Numbered from the stretch's first letter, positions 46,427 to 55,315 are shown. The stretch: DNA of 64,000 nucleotides from SLFH01 sp050486265 (GCA_050486265.1 JBJHCY010000009.1:1-64000); one strand, 5' to 3'. The notes: a model not told the origin generated them from the sequence alone. Numbers and translations are program-made.

Positions 46427-47817
46427 CGCCGAGTCCTTTCTCTGTTGATCGGCGCTGGATCCCTGCAGAGCCTCCACGCCGTGAGCGAGGCGACCCCGAC
46501 GAGCGCGAGCGAGATCGCCGCCATCGCCCCGCGGCCCTGCGTCGGCTCGGAAGCCGCGGGAGCCACGATCTCCGGCGGGCGCACGAGCGGGCGCGGATCG
46601 AAGAGCTTGGGCTGCGGGCGCAGCTCGGGCAGGGCCCTGGCGGTGAACTCGACGGCACGCTGCGCCGGGCTGTGGAGGAAGAAGCGGAGGTTGGGCTCCC
46701 TCGCGAGCATGTTCTCAAAGAGGCTCCGCGGCTCGTAGGGCATGTCGCCCACGCCGTCGCCCGAGCGGTCGAAGCCGTTGTAGTCCGACCAGAAGTTGCC
46801 GACGCCGTCCTTGGCGAAGGCGTTGAGGGCGAGCGCTCCCCTCCCGTGCACGCCCGCCTGTTCTTCGTTCTCGATGAACGCGTTGGCGGTGAAGACATTG
46901 CTGTGCGTGTTGGGCGTCGCGAGCAGCCCGATCTCGTTGAAGGCGAAGGTGTTCTGCTCGAACAGGCCGGTCGATTCGGTAGACGACGGGCTGTTGTCGA
47001 TGTAGACGCCCACGCGGTTGGCCAGCAGCGCGTTGGATTCGATGAGAATGTCGTCGCAGTCTTTCAGGCCGATGCCGTAGCCGCTCGCCCCGCGGTTCCG
47101 CGTCATGCTGTTGCGTCTGACGGTGATGCCCTGGCTGTACATGAGGTAGGCGCCGACAGAGTTCCTGGTCACGATGTTGTCTTCGACGAGCGCGTCGTGG
47201 CTGTACATGAAGTGGAGCCCGTAGCGGCTGTCGCTCACACGGTTGCCCACGATCCGGAGGTTCGTTGAGTACCAGAAGACCATGTCGCGGCTGTTGACGA
47301 CGGTGTTGCGCTCGATGACGCAGTCGTGGCTCCACCAGAGGCGGACGCCGTCGCCGCTGCGACCCGGCTCGAGGTCGCGCCCGCGGACGAAATTGCCCCG
47401 GACGGTTGAGCCGGAGGCCCGGCGGAGGTCGATGCCGAAGAGCGCATCGTCGATGCGGCAGTCTTCGATGACAACAGGCCCCGCCCCCGCGAAGATCGCC
47501 GCCGGCTCGGTCTCGACGCGTGAGCCCGAACCCCGGACGGTGAACCCTCTGAACTCGATGCCCGGGGCGAGCAGCTCGACGACATTGCCCTCGCCGCCCC
47601 CGTCGATCACGACCTCGCCCCCGCCCTCGAGTCGGACCGCTTTCTGCACGCTCAGCCTGCCGCGGTAGACCCCCGTGGGGACGCGGACGGTCGCGTGCTC
47701 GGGCGCCGCGTCGATCATGGCGAGGATCTCGCCGGTCGAGCGGGGCTCGGCCGCGTGCAAGGGCGCAGCCCCGTACGCCAGAAGCGCAAGACCCGTGATG
47801 AACGCAACACGCGTCAT
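46423..47817 (-). CDS. nosD: Periplasmic beta-helix protein NosD
   Basis: 464 residues. Signal peptide 1-22 (..APLHA). A right-handed parallel beta-helix follows, with carbohydrate-binding/sugar-hydrolase-type repeats (VVIEDCRIDDALFGIDLRRASGSTVRGNFV; NLRIVGNRVSDSRYGLHFMYSHDALVEDNIV). The NosD hallmark WSDYNGFDRSGDGVGDMPYEP is present. A C-terminal membrane anchor (AISLALVGVASLTAW) is present, not common to all NosD proteins. It is needed for CuZ maturation with NosFY and NosL. Confidence 0.92.
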   Translation of the reverse strand: MTRVAFITGLALLAYGAAPLHAAEPRSTGEILAMIDAAPEHATVRVPTGVYRGRLSVQKAVRLEGGGEVVIDGGGEGNVVELLAPGIEFRGFTVRGSGSRVETEPAAIFAGAGPVVIEDCRIDDALFGIDLRRASGSTVRGNFVRGRDLEPGRSGDGVRLWWSHDCVIERNTVVNSRDMVFWYSTNLRIVGNRVSDSRYGLHFMYSHDALVEDNIVTRNSVGAYLMYSQGITVRRNSMTRNRGASGYGIGLKDCDDILIESNALLANRVGVYIDNSPSSTESTGLFEQNTFAFNEIGLLATPNTHSNVFTANAFIENEEQAGVHGRGALALNAFAKDGVGNFWSDYNGFDRSGDGVGDMPYEPRSLFENMLAREPNLRFFLHSPAQRAVEFTARALPELRPQPKLFDPRPLVRPPEIVAPAASEPTQGRGAMAAISLALVGVASLTAWRLCRDPAPINRERTRR

Positions 47818-48491
47818 GGCCGGTCCGTTCCTTCCTCCCGGATCTCACCCCTGACCAGCGGCAGATACGCCCTGCGGTGGAAGAAGAGCGCCAGCAAGAG
47901 CAGCACCGAAGACCCCGTCGCCATCAGCAGCCCGATCCCCGGGCTCGCGACAGTCTTGAACTGGCCGATCACGCCGGTGCCCATGATCGGCGGCACAAAG
48001 GGCTTAATCGAGTGCGAGAGCGGGGCGTCGGGATCGAGATTCTGCCCGAAATGGCTCATCCAAAGATGCAGATCCAGCAGAAAAACGGCCGGGAAGAAGA
48101 TCGTCGGGATCACCAGCAGCGCGGCCCATCGTGTGTGGATGTACGCCGCGAGCTCAAGCAGGACGACGAAGCCGATCAGAACGAAGACGCCGATCGCACG
48201 CTCGAACTGCGCCGCCTCCTGGAGGGGGCGCATCCCGATGTAGTGGTTGAGGGCGTTGATCTCCGCGACATCGCCTTCGAGCTTGTTGAGGTACGCGTGC
48301 AGCTTCAGGTTGTCGGGGTACTGCGGGGCGTAGAGCTCCATGTGCCAGTACGGGAGAAGGAGCGAGACCAGGATCAGCACCCGGGCGCACAGGAGGAGGA
48401 AGCCCGGCGTGCCGTACCGGATCGTCCGGCGCTCCAACTCGCCCGGCGGCACCCTCGGCCCGACGATGCTTCTTGCGACCGTTCTGATCAC
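47814..48491 (-). CDS. nosB: Membrane protein of the nos cluster, NosB-like
   Basis: 225 residues from a GTG with GGAGG five bases upstream, chosen over an upstream TTG. Four or five membrane segments (FLLLCARVLILVSLLLPYW; GVFVLIGFVVLLELAAYI; LLVIPTIFFPAVFLLDLHLW; GLLMATGSSVLLLLALFF). A conserved-looking loop contains HMELYAPQYPDNLKLHAYLNKLEGDV..INALNHYIGM. A membrane protein of this size between nosZ and nosD marks clade II nos clusters and is called NosB; its function is unknown. The stop overlaps the nosD start. Confidence 0.65.
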   Translation of the reverse strand: MIRTVARSIVGPRVPPGELERRTIRYGTPGFLLLCARVLILVSLLLPYWHMELYAPQYPDNLKLHAYLNKLEGDVAEINALNHYIGMRPLQEAAQFERAIGVFVLIGFVVLLELAAYIHTRWAALLVIPTIFFPAVFLLDLHLWMSHFGQNLDPDAPLSHSIKPFVPPIMGTGVIGQFKTVASPGIGLLMATGSSVLLLLALFFHRRAYLPLVRGEIREEGTDRP

Positions 48492-48589
48492 GGGAACCTC
48501 CGTGTGCGTTGCGGTCCGCACCCGAGTCCTGAGCAATCCCCCCGGGCGCGGGTCGGCGCCGCGGGGAGGAAACGGAGATATCTTCCGCG

Positions 48590-50641
48590 TCAGTCGCGCG
48601 GGACGACCTTGAAGTAACCCATCATCTCGAGGTGCAGGGCCGAGCAGAACTCGGTGCAGTAGAAGGGGAATGTGCCGGGCAGATCGGCCGTGAACTCGAC
48701 GGTCACGGTCTCGCCAGCCTCGAGGCTGGTCGCGATGTTGTAACCCGGCACCGCGAAGCCGTGCGTCGCGTCGACGGCCCGCTCGAGGCTCGTGAGGCGC
48801 CAGATCACTCTGTCGCCCTCGTTGACGGTGATGTGCTCCGGGTTGAAGTGACTTCTGACCACCGTCATGTAGACCGTGACGGTGTCGCCGTCACGCTCGA
48901 TGCGCTCCTGGCCCCGCCTCGGCGCCGTCGGGTCGACGGCCTGCACATGCGGGTCCCAGCCGATCTCCGGGTAGACCTTCCACGGCTTGAGCTTGTCGGC
49001 GCGGATGATCTGGGCGTAGTGCGGCTCGGCGATGCCGAGGGGCATGTCGTAGATCACCGGCATGTCCGCGCCCTGATTGGAGATGTCGATGAGCTGGAAG
49101 TTCTGGGGAAGCAGCGGCCCGGTCGGCGAGAACCGGTCGACCGACCACTTGTTCAGCGCGACGAGGTACTTGCCCAGCGGGTTGACCGTGTCGCCGCCGA
49201 CGGCCGCGATGTGCCCGACATTGTAATGCACGGGCGTCTTGTGCACGAGCGTCCAGTCGGGCTCGGGCGTGCCGCGCCCGTACGCGCCGCCCATGGTCCA
49301 GCGTGCGACCGCCGAGTCGAGGAAAAGCGAGGTGTAGGCATAGCCATCGGGGCCGAACTGCGTGTGCAGCGGGCCGAGGCCGACCTCGATCCTGGCCTCG
49401 ACGAGCTGGTCGAAATCGAGGATGGGGATGCCGTAGTCGTCGTGTCCGGAGAAGAGCCTGCTGTCGATCGCCTGGCGGATCTTGTCGATGTCGTAGACGG
49501 TGACATGCGGATCGAGCTTGCCCGAGACGACGATGTACTGGCCCGTCGGGGAGACATCGACGCCGTGGGGGCTTCTCGGCTCGGGGGTGATATGGAGGAT
49601 GCGCTCGTCGATCGCCGTCTGCAGCGAGATGACGGGGAAGCCTTCGATCTTGTCGTACTTGCCTTCCTTATAGAGCCGCTCGGCCTTCTTCCAGTCGATG
49701 ATGTGGAGGAAGTCCGTGGCGTTGCGGCTGACGCCGGCCTCGAAGGGCGGATTGCCGTCCTGGATGCCGCCGGTCGCCAGCTCGCTGTTGAGCGAGTTGA
49801 GGAAGATGAACCCGTCGCTGGCGAGCTTGCCGGTGGCGCCGAGGTCCTGCCAGTAGGGCGGGAGTTCGATCGCGAAGGACTCGGAGGGGACCAGACGCCC
49901 GCGCCGCCGGTTGAACTTCCAGAAGATCACCGAACCTTTGTAGTTTTCCTTGTACTCTCCGATCGGGGCGTAGCTCGCGCCCCACGGAGCGCCGTACTGC
50001 GCCGCTTCGATCACATACTCGGTGTTGGGCGTGGCGAAAAGCGTGTGGTTGCTGATGGTCAGCGGGTTTTTGACGATCTGCTTGGTCTCGAAGTCGCGGA
50101 GGTCGATGACCGCGACGCGTGCGTTGATCTTGTCGTTGATGAAGAGCCACTCGCCGTCGTAATCGCCGTCTGTGATCGACAGCACCGGATGATGGGTGTC
50201 GCCCCACCAGTTCCTGCGATGGCCGATGTTGCCGGCGTCGAGGATGTCGTCGCCCACGCCGAAGCCCCACCCCTGCCACGACTCGGGCGTAAACACCGCG
50301 ATGCTGCGGAGGATCCGCATCGAGGGCATCCCGATGACATAGACCTGGCCGCTGTGCCCGCCCGAGGAGAACATGATGTACTCGTCGTGCTTGCCGCTGG
50401 GCGTGAAGGTCTTCACCGCCGCGAGGATGTCCTGGGGCTCGAGCCCTCTGCTTTCGGCGATGCGCTGAACTTCGGTCATCTGGCGCCCGTTGGCGGTCGC
50501 TTGCCTGACCCGCTCTGTCCGGGGCTGCGAGGCGTCCGCGCCCTCTCGATCACCCGCGTCGCGCTCGCCGCAACCCCCGGCGAGCATGCCGGCCGCCGCG
50601 ATCGCCGCAAGCACTCGGGGCGTGTTCCACAGGTGTTCCAT
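48590..50641 (-). CDS. nosZ: Nitrous oxide reductase NosZ, clade-II type
   Basis: 683 residues from an ATG behind AAAGGAAGG. The signal is a short Sec-type lipoprotein leader (MLAGGC), not the twin-arginine signal of clade I. The seven-bladed propeller holds the CuZ histidines (GDTHHPVLS, ISNHTLFATP, RSPHGVDVSP, GLGPLHTQFG, IAEPHYAQ). The C-terminal cupredoxin has the CuA site C662-x3-C666-x3-H670-x2-M673 (CTEFCSALHLEMM). It reduces N2O to N2 in the periplasm. No nosR or nosX occurs in the cluster, as is common for clade II. Confidence 0.95.
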   Translation of the reverse strand: MEHLWNTPRVLAAIAAAGMLAGGCGERDAGDREGADASQPRTERVRQATANGRQMTEVQRIAESRGLEPQDILAAVKTFTPSGKHDEYIMFSSGGHSGQVYVIGMPSMRILRSIAVFTPESWQGWGFGVGDDILDAGNIGHRRNWWGDTHHPVLSITDGDYDGEWLFINDKINARVAVIDLRDFETKQIVKNPLTISNHTLFATPNTEYVIEAAQYGAPWGASYAPIGEYKENYKGSVIFWKFNRRRGRLVPSESFAIELPPYWQDLGATGKLASDGFIFLNSLNSELATGGIQDGNPPFEAGVSRNATDFLHIIDWKKAERLYKEGKYDKIEGFPVISLQTAIDERILHITPEPRSPHGVDVSPTGQYIVVSGKLDPHVTVYDIDKIRQAIDSRLFSGHDDYGIPILDFDQLVEARIEVGLGPLHTQFGPDGYAYTSLFLDSAVARWTMGGAYGRGTPEPDWTLVHKTPVHYNVGHIAAVGGDTVNPLGKYLVALNKWSVDRFSPTGPLLPQNFQLIDISNQGADMPVIYDMPLGIAEPHYAQIIRADKLKPWKVYPEIGWDPHVQAVDPTAPRRGQERIERDGDTVTVYMTVVRSHFNPEHITVNEGDRVIWRLTSLERAVDATHGFAVPGYNIATSLEAGETVTVEFTADLPGTFPFYCTEFCSALHLEMMGYFKVVPRD

Positions 50642-50699
50642 CACTACCTTCCTTTCTCTCGGCGCGACAGACGCTCGCGCACACGGTCGAACAGGGATC

Positions 50700-51605
50700 T
50701 CAACGCGAACCGCTCGCGGCGTTGAGCTCACGGATGTACTTGACGATGTCCTCGATCTGCGCGCTCGTCAGCGTCGGGTTGCCGCCTTTGGGAGGCATGT
50801 CCATGCCCGTCTGGTTGTCGGCGTGCCAGATCGGACGCCCGGACATGACCAGCGCCGCGAGCTCACCGTCCGACGAGCCCGAGACGAACGCGCTGCCGAC
50901 GAGCGGAAGCCCGACACCCTGCACGCCCTCGCCCCGCTGCCCGTGGCAAGCCGCGCACGACGCGCGATATTGCTCGCGCCCGACGCCCGCCGTCGCGGCG
51001 CGGAGCATCGCCTCCGCATCGACCGCGGGCGCGTCGTCCGCCGAAGCGACGGTCGCCACATCGATCTCCGGTTCTTCAATGTTCTGGAGCGAACGCAGAT
51101 ACGCGACCACATTCCAGATCTGCTCGTCGGGCAGACGCCCGAGCCCGCGCCCCGGCATCGCCACGCCCGTGGTGTTCTCCGGGTGGTCGGCGGGGCGCCC
51201 CGCGACGATCAGATTGAACAGGTTCTCGTCCTCGCTCATGCCGACAAAACCGCTGTTCCGCAGCGGCTTACCCAGATTCGAAACGCCCCCGCCGTCCTGT
51301 CCGTGGCACATGGCGCAGTTGGTGCGGTAGACATGGCGCCCCGCCGCGAGCACCGCCGGCGTCACGCCGATCTCCTCGGCCTTGAGCTGCAGCTCGTTCG
51401 GCTGACGGGGCTCGGTGACCACGACCATCGCGACCACGATCGCAGGCAGCGTCAACGCGAGCACCGCGACAAAGAGCAGGATCCTGTTGCGGTACGGATC
51501 TGCAGGGCGAGGCGGCCGCGGCTCTTGGGGCGTCTCGAAGCCAAGGTCGTCATCAAGGTCTGCCCAAACGGAAGGTTCTTGGCGCGGGTCTCGGCGGATC
51601 ATGCC
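50700..51605 (-). CDS. Membrane-anchored dihaem cytochrome c of the nos cluster
   Basis: 301 residues from the ATG with GGAGAG seven bases upstream. An in-frame ATG 63 bases earlier coincides with the predicted transcription start and is less likely. A cytoplasmic Pro-rich start is followed by one membrane segment (ILLFVAVLALTLPAIVVAMVVV) and two cytochrome c domains with CAMCH and CAACH. The distal ligands are probably methionines in GVAMPGRG and GMDMPPKG. It should pass electrons to NosZ, which begins 58 bases downstream. Confidence 0.85.
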   Translation of the reverse strand, partial: GMIRRDPRQEPSVWADLDDDLGFETPQEPRPPRPADPYRNRILLFVAVLALTLPAIVVAMVVVTEPRQPNELQLKAEEIGVTPAVLAAGRHVYRTNCAMCHGQDGGGVSNLGKPLRNSGFVGMSEDENLFNLIVAGRPADHPENTTGVAMPGRGLGRLPDEQIWNVVAYLRSLQNIEEPEIDVATVASADDAPAVDAEAMLRAATAGVGREQYRASCAACHGQRGEGVQGVGLPLVGSAFVSGSSDGELAALVMSGRPIWHADNQTGMDMPPKGGNPTLTSAQIEDIVKYIRELNAASGSR

Positions 51606-51671
51606 GGTGCTCTCCGTTTCGTGCGGGGCGGCATTTGTATCTAAGTAACGCCACAACTCCACATTCATCGG

Positions 51672-51700
51672 AGGATACCGCCCCTCCTCATTGCCGTCAA
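51672..51700 (-). promoter_or_regulatory. Predicted promoter of the nos operon
   Basis: TTGACG and TATCCT are 17 bases apart, directly after the stop of the Rrf2 gene. An inverted repeat GGAGG..CCTCC overlaps the -10 element, a plausible operator for a repressor such as the adjacent Rrf2 protein. Confidence 0.5.
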
Positions 51701-51715
51701 GTGTGCACAGAAGCG

Positions 51716-52204
51716 TTATTTGATCGATTTCTTCCCGTCCGCCGAGACAGACAGGTCCGCCGCCCGCCCAGAACCGGTGTCCGGATCGCAGAGCGGGCGG
51801 ACCCCGCCGACGGGCTCGATGAGGTCGGCGATGGTTGTGGACGCGAAAGTCTGTTGGGCCTGGGCGATCTGGCTGTCCAGCAGACGGTGTAGGGCGCAGA
51901 GCGAGGTGTGGCCCTTGATCCCCAGCGGACAACGCTCGATGCGTTCGACAGGGGTATCGGACGCGAGGAGGACATCGAGCACGGTGATCGCAGACGGTGG
52001 CTTGGCGAGGGCGAACCCCCCGCCGCTGCCGCGCTGGGCGACGGTGATCCCCGACCGGGCGAGAGCGCGGAGGATCTTCTGGAGGTATCCGACGGGGACC
52101 TTGATCGCGCCAGCGATCTCGTGGGCGGAGGCGGGGTCAGGGTCCTGACGCATGCCCAGATGCACGACCGCCCGGAGGGCGTACTCGGAGGTCTGGGAGA
52201 TCAT
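51716..52204 (-). CDS. Rrf2-family transcriptional regulator (first copy, next to nos)
   Basis: 162 residues starting MISQTSEYALRAVVHLG, the usual Rrf2 N-terminus; an ATG 12 codons upstream is possible but lies where transcription should start. The winged helix-turn-helix includes AHEIAGAIKVPVGYLQKILRALARSGI and VAQRGSGGGFALAKPP. The cluster-binding loop has only two nearby cysteines (RCPLGIKGHTSLCALH); a third is at VRPLCDPDTG. Rrf2 proteins such as NsrR sense nitric oxide with an iron-sulfur cluster. A TTGACA element lies about 70 bases upstream. It probably controls the nos genes directly downstream (inference). Confidence 0.85.
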   Translation of the reverse strand: MISQTSEYALRAVVHLGMRQDPDPASAHEIAGAIKVPVGYLQKILRALARSGITVAQRGSGGGFALAKPPSAITVLDVLLASDTPVERIERCPLGIKGHTSLCALHRLLDSQIAQAQQTFASTTIADLIEPVGGVRPLCDPDTGSGRAADLSVSADGKKSIK

Positions 52205-52335
52205 GATGGAGAAGCCGCGCTGGCGGATGAGTGCACTCATAAGTCCACATTGACGCGGATGCACCCCGACTGTCAAGGCTTCGGGCGGATGATCGCGGAC
52301 GGCATCGCGGTGACGATGCAACGCGGCACCCGGGT

Positions 52336-52854
52336 TCAGAGGTATCGAGCCCTGGGATCGATGCGGCAGGCGTTGCGCTGGCGCGAGGCCTCGATCGCCG
52401 CGGTTTCGCGTCCCAGGTCTTCGAGGCTTTCCTGGCCGGCGCGGCGTTGGATCAGCTCGAAAAGCGTGCGCTCCTCCCAGCGGATGTGGCGTTCGAGGCG
52501 TTCGCCGATCTCGCGGAGCCCGCGCGGGTCGGGGTCGGTCTGGCGCCGGAGCTCGCGGGCGTCGGCGGCGTCGGCCTCGATCTCGCGGTGCTCTTCGAGC
52601 AGGCGTCTGCGTTCGGGCTCGGGGACAAGGTCACCCATGCGTTCGATGAGCAGTCGTTCTTCATCGCGGAAGTGCGGGACGATCTCCCGCTCCCACGCGT
52701 CGAGAAAACCCGCGAGCGCCTCGTGGCGCTGGACGCGGTCGCCCGAGGCCGACTTGATCAGCCGCCGGGCGTGGACGAGGCCGTTGTAGTGGTCGCGGCT
52801 GAAGGGCGCGAGGGCTTCGTGGCGCTCGATCGGAGGATTGACGAAGTTCGCCAT
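52336..52854 (-). CDS. Hemerythrin-type diiron protein
   Basis: 172 residues. Hemerythrin HHE pattern: FSRDHYNGLVHARRL, then EIVPHFRDEERLL, EEHREIEADA and ERLERHIRWEERTLFELI, giving the expected His/Glu ligands for a diiron site in a four-helix bundle. Such domains bind oxygen or nitric oxide. It starts with a TGATG overlap on the upstream Rrf2 gene, so the two are co-translated. Confidence 0.85.
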   Translation of the reverse strand: MANFVNPPIERHEALAPFSRDHYNGLVHARRLIKSASGDRVQRHEALAGFLDAWEREIVPHFRDEERLLIERMGDLVPEPERRRLLEEHREIEADAADARELRRQTDPDPRGLREIGERLERHIRWEERTLFELIQRRAGQESLEDLGRETAAIEASRQRNACRIDPRARYL

Positions 52855-53348
52855 CACGCGCCGCCCTTCTTCGTGCTCCCGTTGCTGGATGGAGATTCCG
52901 GGGGCCGGCGCTCGATCGTCAGGGCGCTGCAGAGCGGCTTGGAAGGCGAGGGGTCTTCCATGAGCTCGGCGATCCGTGAGCTGGCGAAGCTCTCCTCGAT
53001 CTGGGCGTAGGCGTCGTCGATGCGTCGGTGCATCGGGCAGAGGTTCGGGCCGTGGGACTCGATGCCCAGGGGGCAGGTGCGGATGCGTTCGATGGGGTCG
53101 ATGGCGTTGATGATGTCCAGGACGGTGAGGTCGGCGGGGTCTTTGAGCAGGGTGAACCCGCCGTTGCTCCCGCGCTGGGCGGAGAGGACGCCCGCTTTGG
53201 TGAGGGCCTGGAGGACCTTGACGAGATAGCCCGGTGCGGCCTTGGTGGCCTCGGCGATCTCGCGGACCTTCTGGGTCTCGTCGGGACGCTGGGCGAGCCA
53301 GAGGACCGCCCGCAGCCCGTACTCGCACGCTTCTGACATCAGTTTCAT
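52854..53348 (-). CDS. Rrf2-family transcriptional regulator (second copy)
   Basis: 164 residues beginning MKLMSEACEYGLRAVLWLAQ. The DNA-binding part is VREIAEATKAAPGYLVKVLQALTKAGVLSAQRGSNGGFTLL. The cysteine loop is IRTCPLGIESHGPNLCPMHRRID, with a third cysteine in KPLCSAL, the same arrangement as the neighbouring Rrf2 paralogue. It is divergent from the RIC gene, across a short palindrome, and is followed by hemerythrin. A nitric-oxide or redox sensor is likely by context. Confidence 0.85.
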   Translation of the reverse strand: MKLMSEACEYGLRAVLWLAQRPDETQKVREIAEATKAAPGYLVKVLQALTKAGVLSAQRGSNGGFTLLKDPADLTVLDIINAIDPIERIRTCPLGIESHGPNLCPMHRRIDDAYAQIEESFASSRIAELMEDPSPSKPLCSALTIERRPPESPSSNGSTKKGGA

Positions 53349-53403
53349 GCCCGAGAACCTCCGGTCTGTTCGGCGCGATTTCCTTGTGCGCCGGCTGGAC
53401 GGA

Positions 53404-53432
53404 AGGGTATGATCGGCCTAGAAACAAATCAA
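53404..53432 (-). promoter_or_regulatory. Predicted promoter of the Rrf2-hemerythrin pair
   Basis: TTGATT and TACCCT, 17-base spacer, on the minus strand in the divergent space between the Rrf2 and RIC genes. The -35 element is overlapped by the palindrome at 53430-53441. Confidence 0.45.
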
Positions 53433-53441
53433 GTATGCTTG
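53430..53441. promoter_or_regulatory. Candidate operator in the divergent Rrf2/RIC promoter
   Basis: CAAGTATGCTTG is an imperfect palindrome (CAAG/CTTG arms) in an AT-rich patch between the divergent genes. Its location on the -35 box and before the RIC gene makes it a reasonable Rrf2 binding site. Confidence 0.4.
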
Positions 53442-53500
53442 AAAGCACGAATACTCGATAATCTGAGCGGACCACCCGCCAGCAACACCGGAGCAGAGCC

Positions 53501-54235
53501 ATGCAGACACGGATCGATCCGAGCACGACGGTCGGGCAGTTGGTCGCCGAACGGCCGGCGAGGTCGCGAGTGTTCGAGGCGTTGCGGATCGACTACTGCT
53601 GCGGGGGTAAGCAGCCTCTCGAAGAGGCCTGCCGCCAGCGGAACCTGGTGACCGAGACTGTGGTCGATCTGCTTCTGGCGATGGAGGCGAGAAACAACGA
53701 AGTGTTGGAGCCGGATCCGTCCGACATGACGCTGACAGAACTGGCCGACCACATCGAGCAGACGCACCACGCCGAGCTTCGGATCGAGCTGCCCCGGCTG
53801 GGGCGGCTGGTCGAGAAGGTGCGCGACGCGCACGGCGATTCCGAGCCACGGCTGCACCGCGTCTTCGAGGCGTTCAACGCGCTGCGTGACGAGCTCTCGA
53901 GCCACATGGTCAAGGAGGAGCGTGTGCTCTTCCCGATTCTCCGACGCATGGAGTCGTCGGCCTCGCTCGGCGCGCAGCAGTGCGGCTCGATCGCCGGCCC
54001 GATCAGACAGATGGAGGCCGAGCACGACGAGGCGGGCTCGGCGCTCGAGGTGCTGCGCGAGGCGACCGACGGGTTTACGCCGCCGGATGGCGCGTGCAAC
54101 TCGTGGCGCGCGATGCTCGACGGGCTGGCGTGGCTGGAGCGGGATATGCACCGGCACATCCACAAGGAGAACAACATTCTCTTTCCGCGGGCGCTGGAAC
54201 TCGAGTCATCGCAGCAGCGCCGAACACCGGACTGA
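53501..54235 (+). CDS. ric: Iron-sulfur cluster repair protein RIC (ScdA/YtfE)
   Basis: 244 residues. The N-terminal ScdA domain carries IDYCCGGK (Cys33-Cys34), and the hemerythrin-like diiron domain has histidine and glutamate ligands (HIEQTHHAELR, SSHMVKEERVLFPIL, MEAEHDEAGSAL, HRHIHKENNILFP). RIC proteins repair clusters damaged by nitric oxide and are part of NsrR regulons. Its position opposite an Rrf2 gene and beside nos/nrf genes fits this. A GGAG site precedes the ATG. An internal insertion with SSASLGAQQCGSI adds a cysteine. Confidence 0.92.
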   Translation: MQTRIDPSTTVGQLVAERPARSRVFEALRIDYCCGGKQPLEEACRQRNLVTETVVDLLLAMEARNNEVLEPDPSDMTLTELADHIEQTHHAELRIELPRLGRLVEKVRDAHGDSEPRLHRVFEAFNALRDELSSHMVKEERVLFPILRRMESSASLGAQQCGSIAGPIRQMEAEHDEAGSALEVLREATDGFTPPDGACNSWRAMLDGLAWLERDMHRHIHKENNILFPRALELESSQQRRTPD

Positions 54236-54286
54236 CTTCGACCTGAGAACGCACTCTGATCGCAAAGGGGAAATCGGACATCGACG

Positions 54287-55315
54287 ATGAATCCTACTGA
54301 CGGAACAGCACGGTCGGAGATGGCGGGCTGGACGCCGCGGCGCGTGGGTGTGGTCGGCGCGGGCGCGATGGGGATCGGGCTGGCCGCGATGCTCGGGCAG
54401 GCGCTGCCTGTTACGATCGTCGCGCGCGATCCTGAAAAGGCTGAAGCGATCCGGCGCGACGGCGCAGGCGTGACGGGGGGCGTCGAGGCGTCGTCGATGC
54501 CCAATGTGGTCTCGCGCGTCGCGGATCTGGGCGAGGCTGGCCCGCTCAGCGCGATCTTTGTGGCGACAAAGACCACCGCGATCGACGCGGTCGCCCGCGA
54601 GCTGGCGCCGGTGCTCGACGCGCTGGGCGACGGGCCGCCATCGCCGTTTGTCGTGAGCTTTCAGAACGGGATCGAGCCGGGGCGGCATCTGATCGAGCGT
54701 CTGCGCGACCCGCGCGTGCTGCGGATGGTGCTCAACTACGGCGCGCGGATGGAGGACGACGGTCGCGTTCGCATCGTGCACCAGCACCCGCCCCACCACA
54801 TCGGCTGCCTGCGTCCTGAGTACATGCCGGTCTGCCGAAGCATCGCGGCGCTGCTCAGCGGGTGCGGGCTGAAGACCGAGGCGACCGACGACATCGAGCC
54901 CCTGGTCTGGCGGAAGGGGCTGATCAACGCCGCGGCGAACCCGGTGGCGGCCCTGACCGACGCTTCGGTGGGTGAGGTGCTCGATTCGCCGGCGCGGGCG
55001 ATCGTCGAGAAGCTGCTCGCCGAGGGGCTGGCGGTCGCCTCGGCGGAGGGGATCGACCTGGGGCCGGACGCGGAGGCGTCGCTCTGGCGCGCGATCGAGG
55101 CGGCCCGGGCGCACACGCCGAGCATGGTCGAAGACATCCGGAGCGGTCGCGAGAGCGAGGTGGGCCAGCTCAACCGCCAGGTGATCGCCCACGCCGAGCG
55201 GGTGGGCGTGCAGACGCCCTCGCACGAGACGGTGGCGGCGTTGATCGACGCGTTCGACTGGCGCGTCTTCCAGCGAGGATCGGGGGCCCGGCGGCGCGTG
55301 CTCAGCAGCGCCTGA
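54287..55315 (+). CDS. panE: Ketopantoate reductase family protein
   Basis: 342 residues. NAD(P)-binding site VGVVGAGAMGIGLA at residues 20-33 (G24-A-G-A-M-G29). The dehydrogenase C-domain has VWRKGLINAAANPVAALTD, with the catalytic Lys, and a conserved glutamate/asparagine region ending ESEVGQLNRQVI. Family members reduce 2-dehydropantoate to pantoate for coenzyme A; others reduce related 2-oxoacids. Without a neighbouring panB or panC the exact substrate is not certain. It starts 51 bases after RIC on the same strand. Confidence 0.8.
   Translation: MNPTDGTARSEMAGWTPRRVGVVGAGAMGIGLAAMLGQALPVTIVARDPEKAEAIRRDGAGVTGGVEASSMPNVVSRVADLGEAGPLSAIFVATKTTAIDAVARELAPVLDALGDGPPSPFVVSFQNGIEPGRHLIERLRDPRVLRMVLNYGARMEDDGRVRIVHQHPPHHIGCLRPEYMPVCRSIAALLSGCGLKTEATDDIEPLVWRKGLINAAANPVAALTDASVGEVLDSPARAIVEKLLAEGLAVASAEGIDLGPDAEASLWRAIEAARAHTPSMVEDIRSGRESEVGQLNRQVIAHAERVGVQTPSHETVAALIDAFDWRVFQRGSGARRRVLSSA

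Noticed and set aside
51606..51668. Upstream ATG (51668) for the dihaem cytochrome c
   Set aside because: It sits at the predicted transcription start, with no free ribosome site; the ATG at 51605 has GGAGAG at proper distance.
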